Part shown: one piece after another, positions 1 to 5,388 of the stretch
Position numbering within the stretch: position 1 is the stretch's first letter
Layout of the letters: every line of letters begins with the position of its first letter
Source of the DNA: an uncultured Pirellula sp.
Lineage (GTDB): Bacteria; Planctomycetota; Planctomycetia; Pirellulales; Pirellulaceae
Direction: 5' to 3'
Assembly (NCBI GenBank): GCA_903892365.1
Contig: CAITIF010000917.1
Location: 1-5,388 of the forward strand
Length of the DNA: 5,388 nt
Position numbers and translations under genes: made by a program
The notes under the pieces: generated by a model
Seen by the model: the letters and a program-made list of their open reading frames with translations, nothing else
What the model was told of the DNA's origin: nothing
Database searches by the model: none

Positions 1-773
1 CGGTTCACTTCGTCCAAAACGGGAATGAGGTCGGTTGCTTGCTTGAGAACGAAATGAGCACCGGCGGCTAGATATTCGGAGTCCAATTGGCCGAGGCGTC
101 TGTCTAGTTCGTCCTTTGGCAACGATTCTGCATCTGCTTGACTCAGCCCCAATCCGTTTCCTGTCATGGTGATTCCCACGGCCCACATGCCAGCGTTCCG
201 TGCTGCGTGGATTCCAATCGGCGTGTCGTCGACAACCAAGACACTGGCAGGAGGATAAACATTCAAAGCTTCACATGCCCGCAGATTGAGCCAAGGCATC
301 GGTCGTCCAGCTGGCACTTCGTCGGAACACAAGACGACGTCCGGTGCATACCCTTGTTCGAGTGCATTTGGAATCACGGCCGCCATCAGCGCCCGCGTAT
401 ACCCCGTCGATGAACCAATCTTCAAGCCTCTTGCTCGCAAATCCTGGATCAACTGAGGGATACCCGGAATCACATCGGACCCTTGGGACAGAACCGAAAG
501 CTGCAAGGGCAGGAAATCTGCATACAACCGATCCACATCGGCGCTTTCCGGGAGCGAGCCGAATTTTTCTTTCCATAGGCCGGCAACGCGAGGAAGACTG
601 AGAACGCTGGCGATGTGTTCTCGTTTGGCTTGCCCCATGGGGCCGCGTGCTTCCGCTTCAGAGATCGGAATCCCAATGCGACGGAAGATCTCGAGAAAGA
701 CTTGGACGGGCGCTCGGCTTCCGTAGTCTACCGTCGTACCTGCCCAATCGAACAACACCGCTTGAATTTTCAT
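1..773 (-). CDS. phnX: Phosphonoacetaldehyde hydrolase (phosphonatase), C-terminus cut by window edge
   Basis: This HAD-superfamily enzyme hydrolyses the C-P bond of phosphonoacetaldehyde to give acetaldehyde and phosphate in the cytoplasm. The 257 residues visible from ATG 773 have no internal stop; the family is about 260-275 long, so only the last residues are missing. Seen motifs: FDWAGTTVDYG (residues 8-18), with nucleophile Asp9 and the phosphatase-atypical Ala11 typical of PhnX; GPMGQAK with the Schiff-base Lys50, then His53; GSSTGYTR (120-127, HAD motif II); AGRP with Arg157; and VVDDTPIG (180-187) with the Mg-binding acidic pair. These positions sit at a constant minus 3 offset from the Bacillus cereus enzyme numbering as I remember it. 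It is the last visible gene of a leftward operon, 4 nt after the FAD enzyme stop. A GGAAGG at 786-791 lies 12 nt before the ATG, rather far, so coupling to the upstream gene is likely. The motif IV form VDDxxxG resembles proteobacterial PhnX more than the Bacillus GDTxSD form. Confidence 0.96.
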   Translation of the reverse strand, partial: MKIQAVLFDWAGTTVDYGSRAPVQVFLEIFRRIGIPISEAEARGPMGQAKREHIASVLSLPRVAGLWKEKFGSLPESADVDRLYADFLPLQLSVLSQGSDVIPGIPQLIQDLRARGLKIGSSTGYTRALMAAVIPNALEQGYAPDVVLCSDEVPAGRPMPWLNLRACEALNVYPPASVLVVDDTPIGIHAARNAGMWAVGITMTGNGLGLSQADAESLPKDELDRRLGQLDSEYLAAGAHFVLKQATDLIPVLDEVN

Positions 774-777
774 TCCG

Positions 778-1902
778 CTAATCTGCCTTCCAGAGATTTT
801 CAGCAACACCAAATGCCATCGTCATGCCTGCCCCGCCAAGCCCATTGACGATTCGAACACCTGGCGTGGGCTCGATCGTCCAGTGGGAATGATTCGGATT
901 TTTGGCATAAATTCCATGCCATCGTTCGGCAATCGTCCAATCGGGCAATACGATGATTTTGCGTAGCTCACGAAGGATCATCTCATCAATGTCTTGGCGA
1001 TCAAACGGTGTAATATCTTGATCGTATTCGTGCGAATCACCTAGAATGACTTGCCCCAGTTCATTTTGAGAAGCCATGACGTGAACTCCGAATCGATCGA
1101 GTTCGGGGGTCTCACGTGCCACTCGCTCTTTCAATTGAGACAAGCTTGGACACGCGGCAAAATTGCCGTAATGTCGAATCGTAAGACCGCTTGCAAGATG
1201 AGGACCAATGTTCCAGCGATCTACTTGTGCATCTGTTCTCAACATTTGCAGCTTGCATTTCTTCATGCCCGAGGCTGCATACTCGACGGGAAAAAGTGTT
1301 TCGAAGTCTGCCCCAGAGCAAACAACAACACGATCGCACGCGTGAACTTGGCCGGAAGAGGTAGCCACTCGCCCGGTCTCAACATGGCTTACCGAAGTAT
1401 TCCAATGGAACCTGACACCATGCTTCTCTTGAAGCCAATGGGCCAGAACGCTGCTTGCCTTTCGAGGATTCACACAGGCTTCGGTAGGGCTCGACAGTCC
1501 ACCCAGCAGATTCACAGGATTGGCTGCCGGAGTCTTCTCCAGGACTTGTTCTTTGGTCAACAGCTGGCAATCGACTCCCAAGTCTTTTGCTTGAGAAACG
1601 AACTCATTGAGAACCGCCCATTCGTCCGCTTGATGGGCCAAATGGATCGACCCGCATGGATTGACCCAAAGGCCCGATTCTTTGGCAAGACGCAACCATC
1701 GCAAGCGGCTGCGGATCGCCGTTTCGTAGGACTCGCCTGCAGGCTGGCCAATCGGCCATACCATTCCAAAGTTACGAACCGATGCGCCGGAGGCGACCCC
1801 GCTTCGTTCAAATACGGTGACTTGGTGATTCGACTCGGCGGCTAACCAAGCCTGAGCCAACCCAACAATTCCGCCGCCAATAATGATCGTGGATGATGCC
1901 AT
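778..1902 (-). CDS. FAD-dependent oxidoreductase of the phosphonate-associated clade (DAO family, TIGR03364-like)
   Basis: A 374-residue flavoprotein of the D-amino-acid-oxidase/glycine-oxidase fold (DAO family). The N-terminal dinucleotide-binding signature [11 protein letters not shown] spans residues 6-16, with Glu32 at the end of the second strand (VTVFER) to bind the ribose. [14 protein letters not shown] (40-53) is the region near the flavin in this clade, CSGADF is at 195-200, and the C-terminal FAD-binding stretch [16 protein letters not shown] lies at 353-368. No signal peptide or membrane segment is apparent. The clade is known mainly from its synteny with phosphonatases and is proposed to deaminate aminophosphonates oxidatively. 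From memory, a characterised relative named PbfD acts on N-methylated 2-aminoethylphosphonate. Here it sits directly before phnX, with no transaminase gene in view, so a product of phosphonoacetaldehyde is a sensible inference. The ATG at 1902 overlaps the preceding stop (TAATG) and has no clear ribosome-binding site, implying translational coupling. The exact substrate cannot be read from the sequence. Confidence 0.9.
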   Translation of the reverse strand: MASSTIIIGGGIVGLAQAWLAAESNHQVTVFERSGVASGASVRNFGMVWPIGQPAGESYETAIRSRLRWLRLAKESGLWVNPCGSIHLAHQADEWAVLNEFVSQAKDLGVDCQLLTKEQVLEKTPAANPVNLLGGLSSPTEACVNPRKASSVLAHWLQEKHGVRFHWNTSVSHVETGRVATSSGQVHACDRVVVCSGADFETLFPVEYAASGMKKCKLQMLRTDAQVDRWNIGPHLASGLTIRHYGNFAACPSLSQLKERVARETPELDRFGVHVMASQNELGQVILGDSHEYDQDITPFDRQDIDEMILRELRKIIVLPDWTIAERWHGIYAKNPNHSHWTIEPTPGVRIVNGLGGAGMTMAFGVAENLWKAD

Positions 1903-2480
1903 TAGTTACTGCCGCGAGCGATCAGGGATTGCGATAAGTGGTCGCGATAATGGGTAAGAGGAGGGGTCGATAGATTCGGTATTTTTGCTTGATCGTCAAT
2001 ACGCCTGAGCTGAATGGCTGCCTCAAAATGCGGATGCTTTTCAAAATGAGCCGCCTGAGCAGGTGTCATGGGCCCACCTTGCAAATGCAGACTTTGAACC
2101 GAGGGTGGACTGAGCATCGAGAAATAGTCACCATCCACAGCGCAAAGATAACGTTTTGCTGCAACATGCAAACGGATTGGTTCTACGACTTCCGGAACAA
2201 AATGATCGGTCAACCAAGCGGCCCCCAGCTGCTCATGCTCGTCATCGATGTCATGGTCCGGAGCATCTTCCGGAAGATCGTGAAGTAAATGTCCAACGTC
2301 GTGCAAAAGGCAAGCAGCTACAAACTGCGGCGATCCGCCCGCTTGTTCCGCCGCGTACGCGGATTGCAAAGCATGTTCCAGTTGCGATACCGCCTCTTTC
2401 CCGTAGCCGGAATCGCCTCGCAATCGAAAGCAGTCAAGCACATGCGATACAGGGTCTAAGTCTTCACGGGATGGTTCCAC
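1902..2480 (-). CDS. phnZ: PhnZ-type HD-domain diiron oxygenase (phosphonate degradation HD protein)
   Basis: Likely a mixed-valent diiron oxygenase of the PhnZ/HD family; PhnZ cleaves 2-amino-1-hydroxyethylphosphonate to glycine and phosphate. Numbering from a TTG at 2501 (199 residues), the putative metal ligands are His43, His67-Asp68 (HDVGH), His89, His112 and Asp169. Further matches to PhnZ as I remember it are Tyr33, Glu36, His71, Lys116 (HVAAKRYL) and Arg166, plus the QGGPM block at 141-145. Offsets to PhnZ are constant (+9, then +8), so the whole active site appears intact, including the Tyr and Glu used for substrate recognition. I prefer a GTG start at 2480: AAGGA at 2488-2492 lies 7 nt before it, and the 192-residue product matches the roughly 190 of PhnZ. 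The TTG at 2501 has no such site and is the furthest upstream start possible, since an in-frame TGA lies at 2511-2513. First gene of the leftward operon. No PhnY hydroxylase is in the window, so a different substrate is possible. Confidence 0.85.
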   Translation of the reverse strand: MEPSREDLDPVSHVLDCFRLRGDSGYGKEAVSQLEHALQSAYAAEQAGGSPQFVAACLLHDVGHLLHDLPEDAPDHDIDDEHEQLGAAWLTDHFVPEVVEPIRLHVAAKRYLCAVDGDYFSMLSPPSVQSLHLQGGPMTPAQAAHFEKHPHFEAAIQLRRIDDQAKIPNLSTPPLTHYRDHLSQSLIARGSN

Positions 2481-2487
2481 AAGCAAT

Positions 2488-2492
2488 TCCTT
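2488..2492 (-). promoter_or_regulatory. Ribosome-binding site supporting the GTG start of the PhnZ-like gene
   Basis: On the minus strand the pentamer AAGGA lies 7 nt upstream of GTG 2480-2478, ideal Shine-Dalgarno spacing. The alternative TTG at 2501 is preceded by CGCCTT, with no purine-rich site. This is the best ribosome-binding signal seen at any start in the window and is the reason for the shorter gene model. The site would lie inside the coding region if the TTG were used. Confidence 0.5.
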
Positions 2493-2501
2493 GAACGGCA
2501 A

Positions 2502-2613
2502 AAGGCGATATCAACAGATCTAACCAAATCTTAACTTTAACAAGTTCGGCAACAGCATATACTGCCCAGCCGATTCAGCAATTCCATTCATCAAATGTTC
2601 ATAATGCCTTCCT
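2502..2613. promoter_or_regulatory. Divergent intergenic control region between the two operon arms
   Basis: About 110-130 nt separate the leftward PhnZ-like start from the rightward transporter start, so promoters for both arms must lie here or overlap the coding ends. The stretch is AT-rich around 2521-2545. A rightward sigma70-like promoter is plausible (listed separately). On the minus strand a weaker pair, TTGCTG and TATGCT 16 nt apart, overlaps the same DNA but matches consensus poorly. I see no convincing regulator operator, riboswitch or pho-box, and no regulator gene lies in the window, so shared regulation of the arms is only inferred from the arrangement. Confidence 0.55.
2537..2563 (+). 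promoter_or_regulatory. Candidate sigma70-type promoter for the transporter-dehydrogenase arm
   Basis: A -35-like TTAACA (2537-2542, five of six to TTGACA) and a -10-like TATACT (2558-2563, five of six to TATAAT) are separated by 15 nt, slightly short of the optimal 17. Transcription would begin near 2570 and leave a leader of about 44 nt before ATG 2614. This rests only on consensus matching. Confidence 0.35.
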
Positions 2614-3921
2614 ATGTCGCAACCAAAATCGTCGCCTAACAAGTGGAACTGGCCCTCTTGGACTTGGACTCTTTGGTCGATCATCGCTGCTTTTGGAACC
2701 TACTTTTGCATGTATGGTTTCCGAGTTCCATACAAAGCGGGCGGTTATGAACACCAGTACACTTTCTCGGGCGATTTCCAGCTGGATGAGAAAAGCGTCT
2801 TTGTGATAGCGCAAGTCCTTGGCTACACCATTAGCAAGTTTCTTGGCATCAAAGTGGTTTCCGAATTGCCTCCAGAGCGTAGAGCGATCGCAATTCTGGG
2901 GCTGATCGGTTTTGCCGAGCTTGCGCTGATCGGATTCGGAGCGGCAAGTCGTCCTTGGAATATCTTTTTTATATTCTTGAACGGACTACCCCTTGGAATG
3001 GTGTTCGGGTTGGTACTAGGCTTTCTAGAAGGAAGGCAGACCACCGAACTGCTGGCTGCCGGTTTATGCACCAGCTTCATTCTGGCTGACGGATTGATGA
3101 AGTCCATCGGACAAGAATTACTCAAGTCGTTCGGAGAGTCGTGGATGCCTGCCGCCGCTGGAAGCATCTTTATTGTCCCGTTGCTTATCTTTGTTTGGAT
3201 GCTGACTCAGATCCCTCATCCCTCCCAAGCCGACGAACATAACCGTCAAGCAAGAACCATCATGGATGGAAAATCTCGATGGCAATACTTAAGGAAGTAT
3301 GCCTTGGGGCTCTCGCCAATCATTCTGGTTTACCTACTGGCAAATATTTTGCGGAGCATCCGTGGCGATTTTGCAAGGGAGCTGTGGACCGATTTAGGAG
3401 TGGATGCAACCGAGTTCTCCAACCGCTACACACAATCGGAAGTGTGGGTGGGCCTGTTTGTTCTGGTCGTGAATGGAAGTTGTGTTTTATTCCGTAACAA
3501 TGGTCGTGCTTACGTCAGCTCACTCAGTATATGTGCGGCCGGAATCTTGTTGCTGATTTCTGCTTGTTATTTGCAAATGCAGCAGGCATTGACCCCCATG
3601 ACGTTTATGGTTCTCGTTGGGTTGGGCTTGTATATGCCCTATGTTGCAATTCACACGACGGTTCTCGAACGATTTATCGCATTGACGCGAGAAAAAGGGA
3701 ACTTGGGTTACCTGATGGCGTTAGTCGATTCCAGCGGTTATCTTGGTTATGTGATCGTTTTGTTGGTTCGAAAGATGATCAAACTGGAAGGAAACATTTT
3801 GCAGTTCTTTATCGGAGCGTGCCTCATCGCAGGTGTGATTTCCTTGGCTTCCTTGTCCTGGTCAGCATGGCACTACGCGACGCGATTTCGTTCCAAGAAT
3901 GATTCCGTGTCAACAACATAG
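2614..3921 (+). CDS. DUF5690-family MFS-type transporter, putative phosphonate or metabolite carrier
   Basis: A 435-residue polytopic membrane protein. Hydrophobic segments fall at roughly 18-38, 61-80, 90-111, 115-137, 143-165, 180-200, 230-248, 276-293, 300-320, 328-348, 365-386 and 396-418, so about twelve helices, with a hydrophilic central loop (about 201-227) between the two six-helix halves as in the major facilitator superfamily. Family-type blocks I recognise are YFCMYGFRVPYKAG (30-43), QVLGYTISKFLGIKVVSE (67-84), GFAELALIGFG (99-109), and FLNGLPLGMVFGLVLGFLEG (121-140) followed by RQTTE. The family (DUF5690) has no established substrate to my knowledge. It is divergent from the PhnZ-FAD-PhnX operon and 39 nt upstream of a phosphonate-associated dehydrogenase, so import of an aminophosphonate or export of a product is a reasonable inference. 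No Shine-Dalgarno is seen before ATG 2614; the preceding bases are CCTTCCT, and other nearby ATGs (2595, 2604) are out of frame. Confidence 0.88.
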   Translation: MSQPKSSPNKWNWPSWTWTLWSIIAAFGTYFCMYGFRVPYKAGGYEHQYTFSGDFQLDEKSVFVIAQVLGYTISKFLGIKVVSELPPERRAIAILGLIGFAELALIGFGAASRPWNIFFIFLNGLPLGMVFGLVLGFLEGRQTTELLAAGLCTSFILADGLMKSIGQELLKSFGESWMPAAAGSIFIVPLLIFVWMLTQIPHPSQADEHNRQARTIMDGKSRWQYLRKYALGLSPIILVYLLANILRSIRGDFARELWTDLGVDATEFSNRYTQSEVWVGLFVLVVNGSCVLFRNNGRAYVSSLSICAAGILLLISACYLQMQQALTPMTFMVLVGLGLYMPYVAIHTTVLERFIALTREKGNLGYLMALVDSSGYLGYVIVLLVRKMIKLEGNILQFFIGACLIAGVISLASLSWSAWHYATRFRSKNDSVSTT

Positions 3922-3960
3922 TCAACTCGAACGCTCTCCCTTTATCGTAAGTTCCGCACC

Positions 3961-5049
3961 GTGAGCAGACCACTTTTGTCGAAGGCGTTGGTTTATTCCG
4001 GAGTGCCGGGCGCGCTCGAATTGGCCGAACTAGAAATTCCACCTCTCAGGAACGATCAAGCTTTGGTCCGAGTGGACGGCTGTACGTTATGCGGTAGCGA
4101 TCTGCATTCGCTTCACGGAAGGCGAAAGGTTCCCATCCCAACGGTTCTTGGGCACGAGATTGTTGGGACGCTTGTTGAGCTAGGGGACCTATTTCCGCGA
4201 TTCGATATCTTGGGGCAACCCCTTTCGATTGGATCTCGAATCACTTGGTCGATCGTAGCTCATTGTGGAAAGTGCTTCTATTGCCAACGAGGCCTTGAAC
4301 AAAAATGCGAACATGCATGCAAGTATGGTCATATGGGATTCGAGTCGGGATATGCCCTGAGCGGCGGTCTTGCTGAATATTGCATGCTGGCTCCGGGCAC
4401 GAGCCCCATCAAGGTACCTGACAAGATGCCCTTGGAACTCATTACGCCCGCAAGTTGTGCAACCGCAACCGTGATGGCCGCCATGCACGGCCTTGCTGCC
4501 CCCCCTTTGCATCAAAGCCACATTGTGATCTTGGGGGCTGGCATGCTGGGACTTACTGCCTGTGCGGTTGCGAAGCAAAAGGGCTGGCAAAAGATTGTTG
4601 TGGTAGAACCATCAACGAGCAAGCAAGCGCTGGCCCTTCGCTTTGGAGCAACCGACACTTTGACTGCCGAGGATTGGATCAACGTAACGAAGGGCAACCA
4701 TGGATACGGTTGTGATGCAGTTCTTGAATTATCAGGTGCATCTTCGATGATCGCTCCAGCGATTGAATCCTTGCGAATCGGAGGCCAGCTTGTTCTCGTT
4801 GGAACGGTGTTTCCAACACCGGCAATTTCCGTATTGCCAGAGCAGATCGTGCGTCGACAACTCAACTTGCACGGCGTTCACAATTACACGTCGCAACACT
4901 TGGTGCAAGCGGTTCAGTTTTTGGATCAATACGGGCTCGGTTTTCCCTTGGCTGAACTCGTTACGTCGTGGCAAACGCTAGAAGAAGTGCATGACTGGAT
5001 CCAACGTGGATCAACCACGAACGCCATCCGATTGGGTGTGAAGCCCTAA
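3961..5049 (+). CDS. Zinc-dependent alcohol dehydrogenase, phosphonate-catabolism-associated clade (TIGR03366-like)
   Basis: A 362-residue medium-chain dehydrogenase/reductase, probably cytoplasmic and NAD-dependent, interconverting an alcohol and an aldehyde or ketone. The catalytic zinc site is intact: Cys44 (TLCGSDLH), His65-Glu66 (VLGHE) and Cys166 (SCATAT). The structural zinc lobe has Cys102, Cys105, Cys108 and Cys116. The Rossmann motif LGAGMLGL is at 191-198, and Glu216 at the end of the next strand (VVVEP) favours NAD over NADP. Blocks such as TWSIVAHCGKCFYCQRGL and KYGHMGFES with LSGGLAEYC are typical of the dehydrogenase clade repeatedly found beside phosphonate genes. The GTG start is the first possible start after the transporter stop; it lies in the same frame 39 nt downstream, with no clear Shine-Dalgarno. 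Co-transcription with the transporter is likely. Natural substrates could be the acetaldehyde released by PhnX or a hydroxyalkyl phosphonate; the sequence does not decide this. Confidence 0.92.
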   Translation: MSRPLLSKALVYSGVPGALELAELEIPPLRNDQALVRVDGCTLCGSDLHSLHGRRKVPIPTVLGHEIVGTLVELGDLFPRFDILGQPLSIGSRITWSIVAHCGKCFYCQRGLEQKCEHACKYGHMGFESGYALSGGLAEYCMLAPGTSPIKVPDKMPLELITPASCATATVMAAMHGLAAPPLHQSHIVILGAGMLGLTACAVAKQKGWQKIVVVEPSTSKQALALRFGATDTLTAEDWINVTKGNHGYGCDAVLELSGASSMIAPAIESLRIGGQLVLVGTVFPTPAISVLPEQIVRRQLNLHGVHNYTSQHLVQAVQFLDQYGLGFPLAELVTSWQTLEEVHDWIQRGSTTNAIRLGVKP

Positions 5050-5052
5050 CGT

Positions 5053-5085
5053 GCTGCGAACGCAGCAGCCTTCATTGCTGCGGCT
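5053..5085 (+). terminator. Nested hairpins just after the dehydrogenase stop, possible transcript end
   Basis: Two mutually exclusive stems start 3 nt after the TAA: GCTGCG/CGCAGC (5053-5058 with 5061-5066, tight loop) and CGCAGCA/TGCTGCG (5061-5067 with 5076-5082, 8-nt loop). No T-run follows, so this is not a canonical intrinsic terminator. It could stabilise the 3' end, act with Rho, or be an alternative-pairing structure. Function is uncertain. Confidence 0.3.
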
Positions 5086-5129
5086 CAACATTGGAAGAAC
5101 CAAAGCAACCGGTGTGTATTACCTTTCGT

Positions 5130-5224
5130 CCCCCCGAGCAAAAGTGTCTCGCACGAAGGCACAAAGGCACGAAGATCAATTGGCAATGAAGTTGAAAAGA
5201 GAATCGATTCAACAACGGCAAGTT
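5130..5224. repeat. Direct repeat copy 1 (95 nt) with tandem CAC(G/A)AAGG octamers
   Basis: This stretch aligns without gaps to 5293-5387, 163 nt further on, with six mismatches in 95 positions. It begins with a run of six C. It contains three tandem octamers of the form CAC(G/A)AAGG at 5152-5174 and ends in AACAACGGCAAGTT. An 11-nt flank, CCGGTGTGTAT (5109-5119), also recurs as CCGGTGCGTAT (5282-5292), but copy 1 has ten extra bases between flank and C-run. This octamer type is familiar to me from dispersed non-coding repeats in planctomycetes and other environmental bacteria (memory, not checked). Confidence 0.85.
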
Positions 5225-5272
5225 TATATTGCCAAATCGACCAATCTTCCTTTGTGTCTTCGTGTCTTCGTG
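5152..5272. repeat. Imperfect inverted repeat (large hairpin or MITE-like element)
   Basis: The octamer arm 5152-5174 is matched by its reverse complement at 5250-5272 at 19 of 23 positions; three of the four differences would be G-U pairs in RNA on the plus strand. Inside, TTGGCAAT (5180-5187) pairs perfectly with ATTGCCAA (5228-5235). The 121-nt unit could therefore fold as a long two-part stem. The right arm could pair equally with the octamers of the second direct-repeat copy at 5315-5337. No transposase gene, clear terminal inverted repeat boundary or target-site duplication is seen. Confidence 0.6.
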
Positions 5273-5292
5273 TGTGATTTTCCGGTGCGTAT

Positions 5293-5387
5293 CCCCCCGA
5301 TCAAAAGGGTCTCGCACGAAGGCACAAAGGCACGAAGCTCAAGTGGCAATGAAGCTGAAAAGAGAATCGTTTCAACAACGGCAAGTT
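5293..5387. repeat. Direct repeat copy 2 (95 nt), reaching the window edge
   Basis: Second copy of the 95-nt unit: the C-run is at 5293-5298, the tandem octamers at 5315-5337 and the AACAACGGCAAGTT end at 5374-5387. Identity to copy 1 is 89 of 95 without gaps. It stops one base before the window ends, so whether the inverted arm and further copies follow cannot be seen. The region 5086-5388 otherwise shows no gene: the only open frame of note, on the minus strand at 5072-5317, is built from these repeats. Confidence 0.85.
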
Positions 5388-5388
5388 C

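Noticed and set aside
1..773. Alternative identity as the phosphonatase-like HAD family (TIGR03351) often linked to this FAD clade
   Set aside because: The DWAGTT nucleophile motif and the Schiff-base Lys50 in GPMGQAK are hallmarks of true phosphonoacetaldehyde hydrolase.
1051..1845. A 264-codon open frame on the plus strand
   Set aside because: It lies wholly opposite the FAD oxidoreductase gene, whose family motifs are clear. Its translation shows no domain I recognise and is rich in the residues expected from antisense reading.
2607..2613. Pyrimidine-rich CTTCCT stretch before the transporter start as a ribosome-binding site
   Set aside because: A Shine-Dalgarno must be purine-rich on the coding strand. 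This stretch is closer to the complement, so the transporter start simply lacks a visible site.
3922..3960. Possible transporter-dehydrogenase fusion broken by a stop codon, since both genes share a frame
   Set aside because: Each protein is full length for its family with complete ends, and the 13 codons between show no coding character. The shared frame is most likely chance.
5072..5317. An 81-codon open frame on the minus strand after the dehydrogenase
   Set aside because: Most of it is translated from the octamer repeats (for example HEDTKTQRK), a typical false gene over this repeat type. No ribosome-binding site or domain supports it.
5130..5388. Possible CRISPR array
   Set aside because: There are only two long imperfect copies, and the intervening DNA is partly the inverted form of the same repeat. 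There are no short identical repeats with uniform unique spacers and no cas genes.

Overview
The window is a compact phosphonate-catabolism locus. Five protein genes are arranged around one divergent intergenic region (about 2481-2613), followed by a non-coding tail full of repeats. Base composition is balanced. Shine-Dalgarno sequences are mostly weak. The protein types, especially a DUF5690-type MFS carrier beside PhnX/PhnZ-like enzymes, together with dispersed CAC(G/A)AAGG repeats, suggest a member of the Planctomycetota, possibly a Pirellulales-like bacterium. This placement is inferred from gene content and cannot be proved from the window.

Leftward arm (minus strand, transcribed from about 2500 towards 1): a PhnZ-type HD-domain diiron oxygenase (1902-2480, possibly 2501), an FAD-dependent amine/amino-acid-oxidase-like enzyme of the phosphonate-associated clade (778-1902), and phosphonoacetaldehyde hydrolase PhnX (1-773), whose C-terminus is cut by the window edge. 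The first two genes overlap by one base (TAATG) and the next pair is 4 nt apart, so this is almost certainly one operon with translational coupling. Rightward arm (plus strand): a 12-helix DUF5690/MFS transporter (2614-3921), then 39 nt later a zinc-dependent alcohol dehydrogenase of the phosphonate-associated clade (3961-5049).

How the genes may work together (inference): the MFS protein may carry an aminophosphonate or a pathway product. The FAD enzyme would oxidatively deaminate an aminoethylphosphonate-type substrate to phosphonoacetaldehyde, doing the job of the usual transaminase PhnW, which is absent here. PhnX would hydrolyse phosphonoacetaldehyde to acetaldehyde and phosphate. The dehydrogenase would interconvert the resulting aldehyde and its alcohol, or act on a related hydroxylated intermediate. 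The PhnZ-like oxygenase would give a second, oxidative C-P cleavage branch, but its usual partner hydroxylase PhnY is not in the window.

The tail (5050-5388) has no credible gene. It holds small hairpins just after the dehydrogenase, then a 95-nt direct repeat in two copies 163 nt apart (6 mismatches). Each copy contains tandem CAC(G/A)AAGG octamers, and an inverted version of the octamers lies between them. The second copy runs into the window edge.
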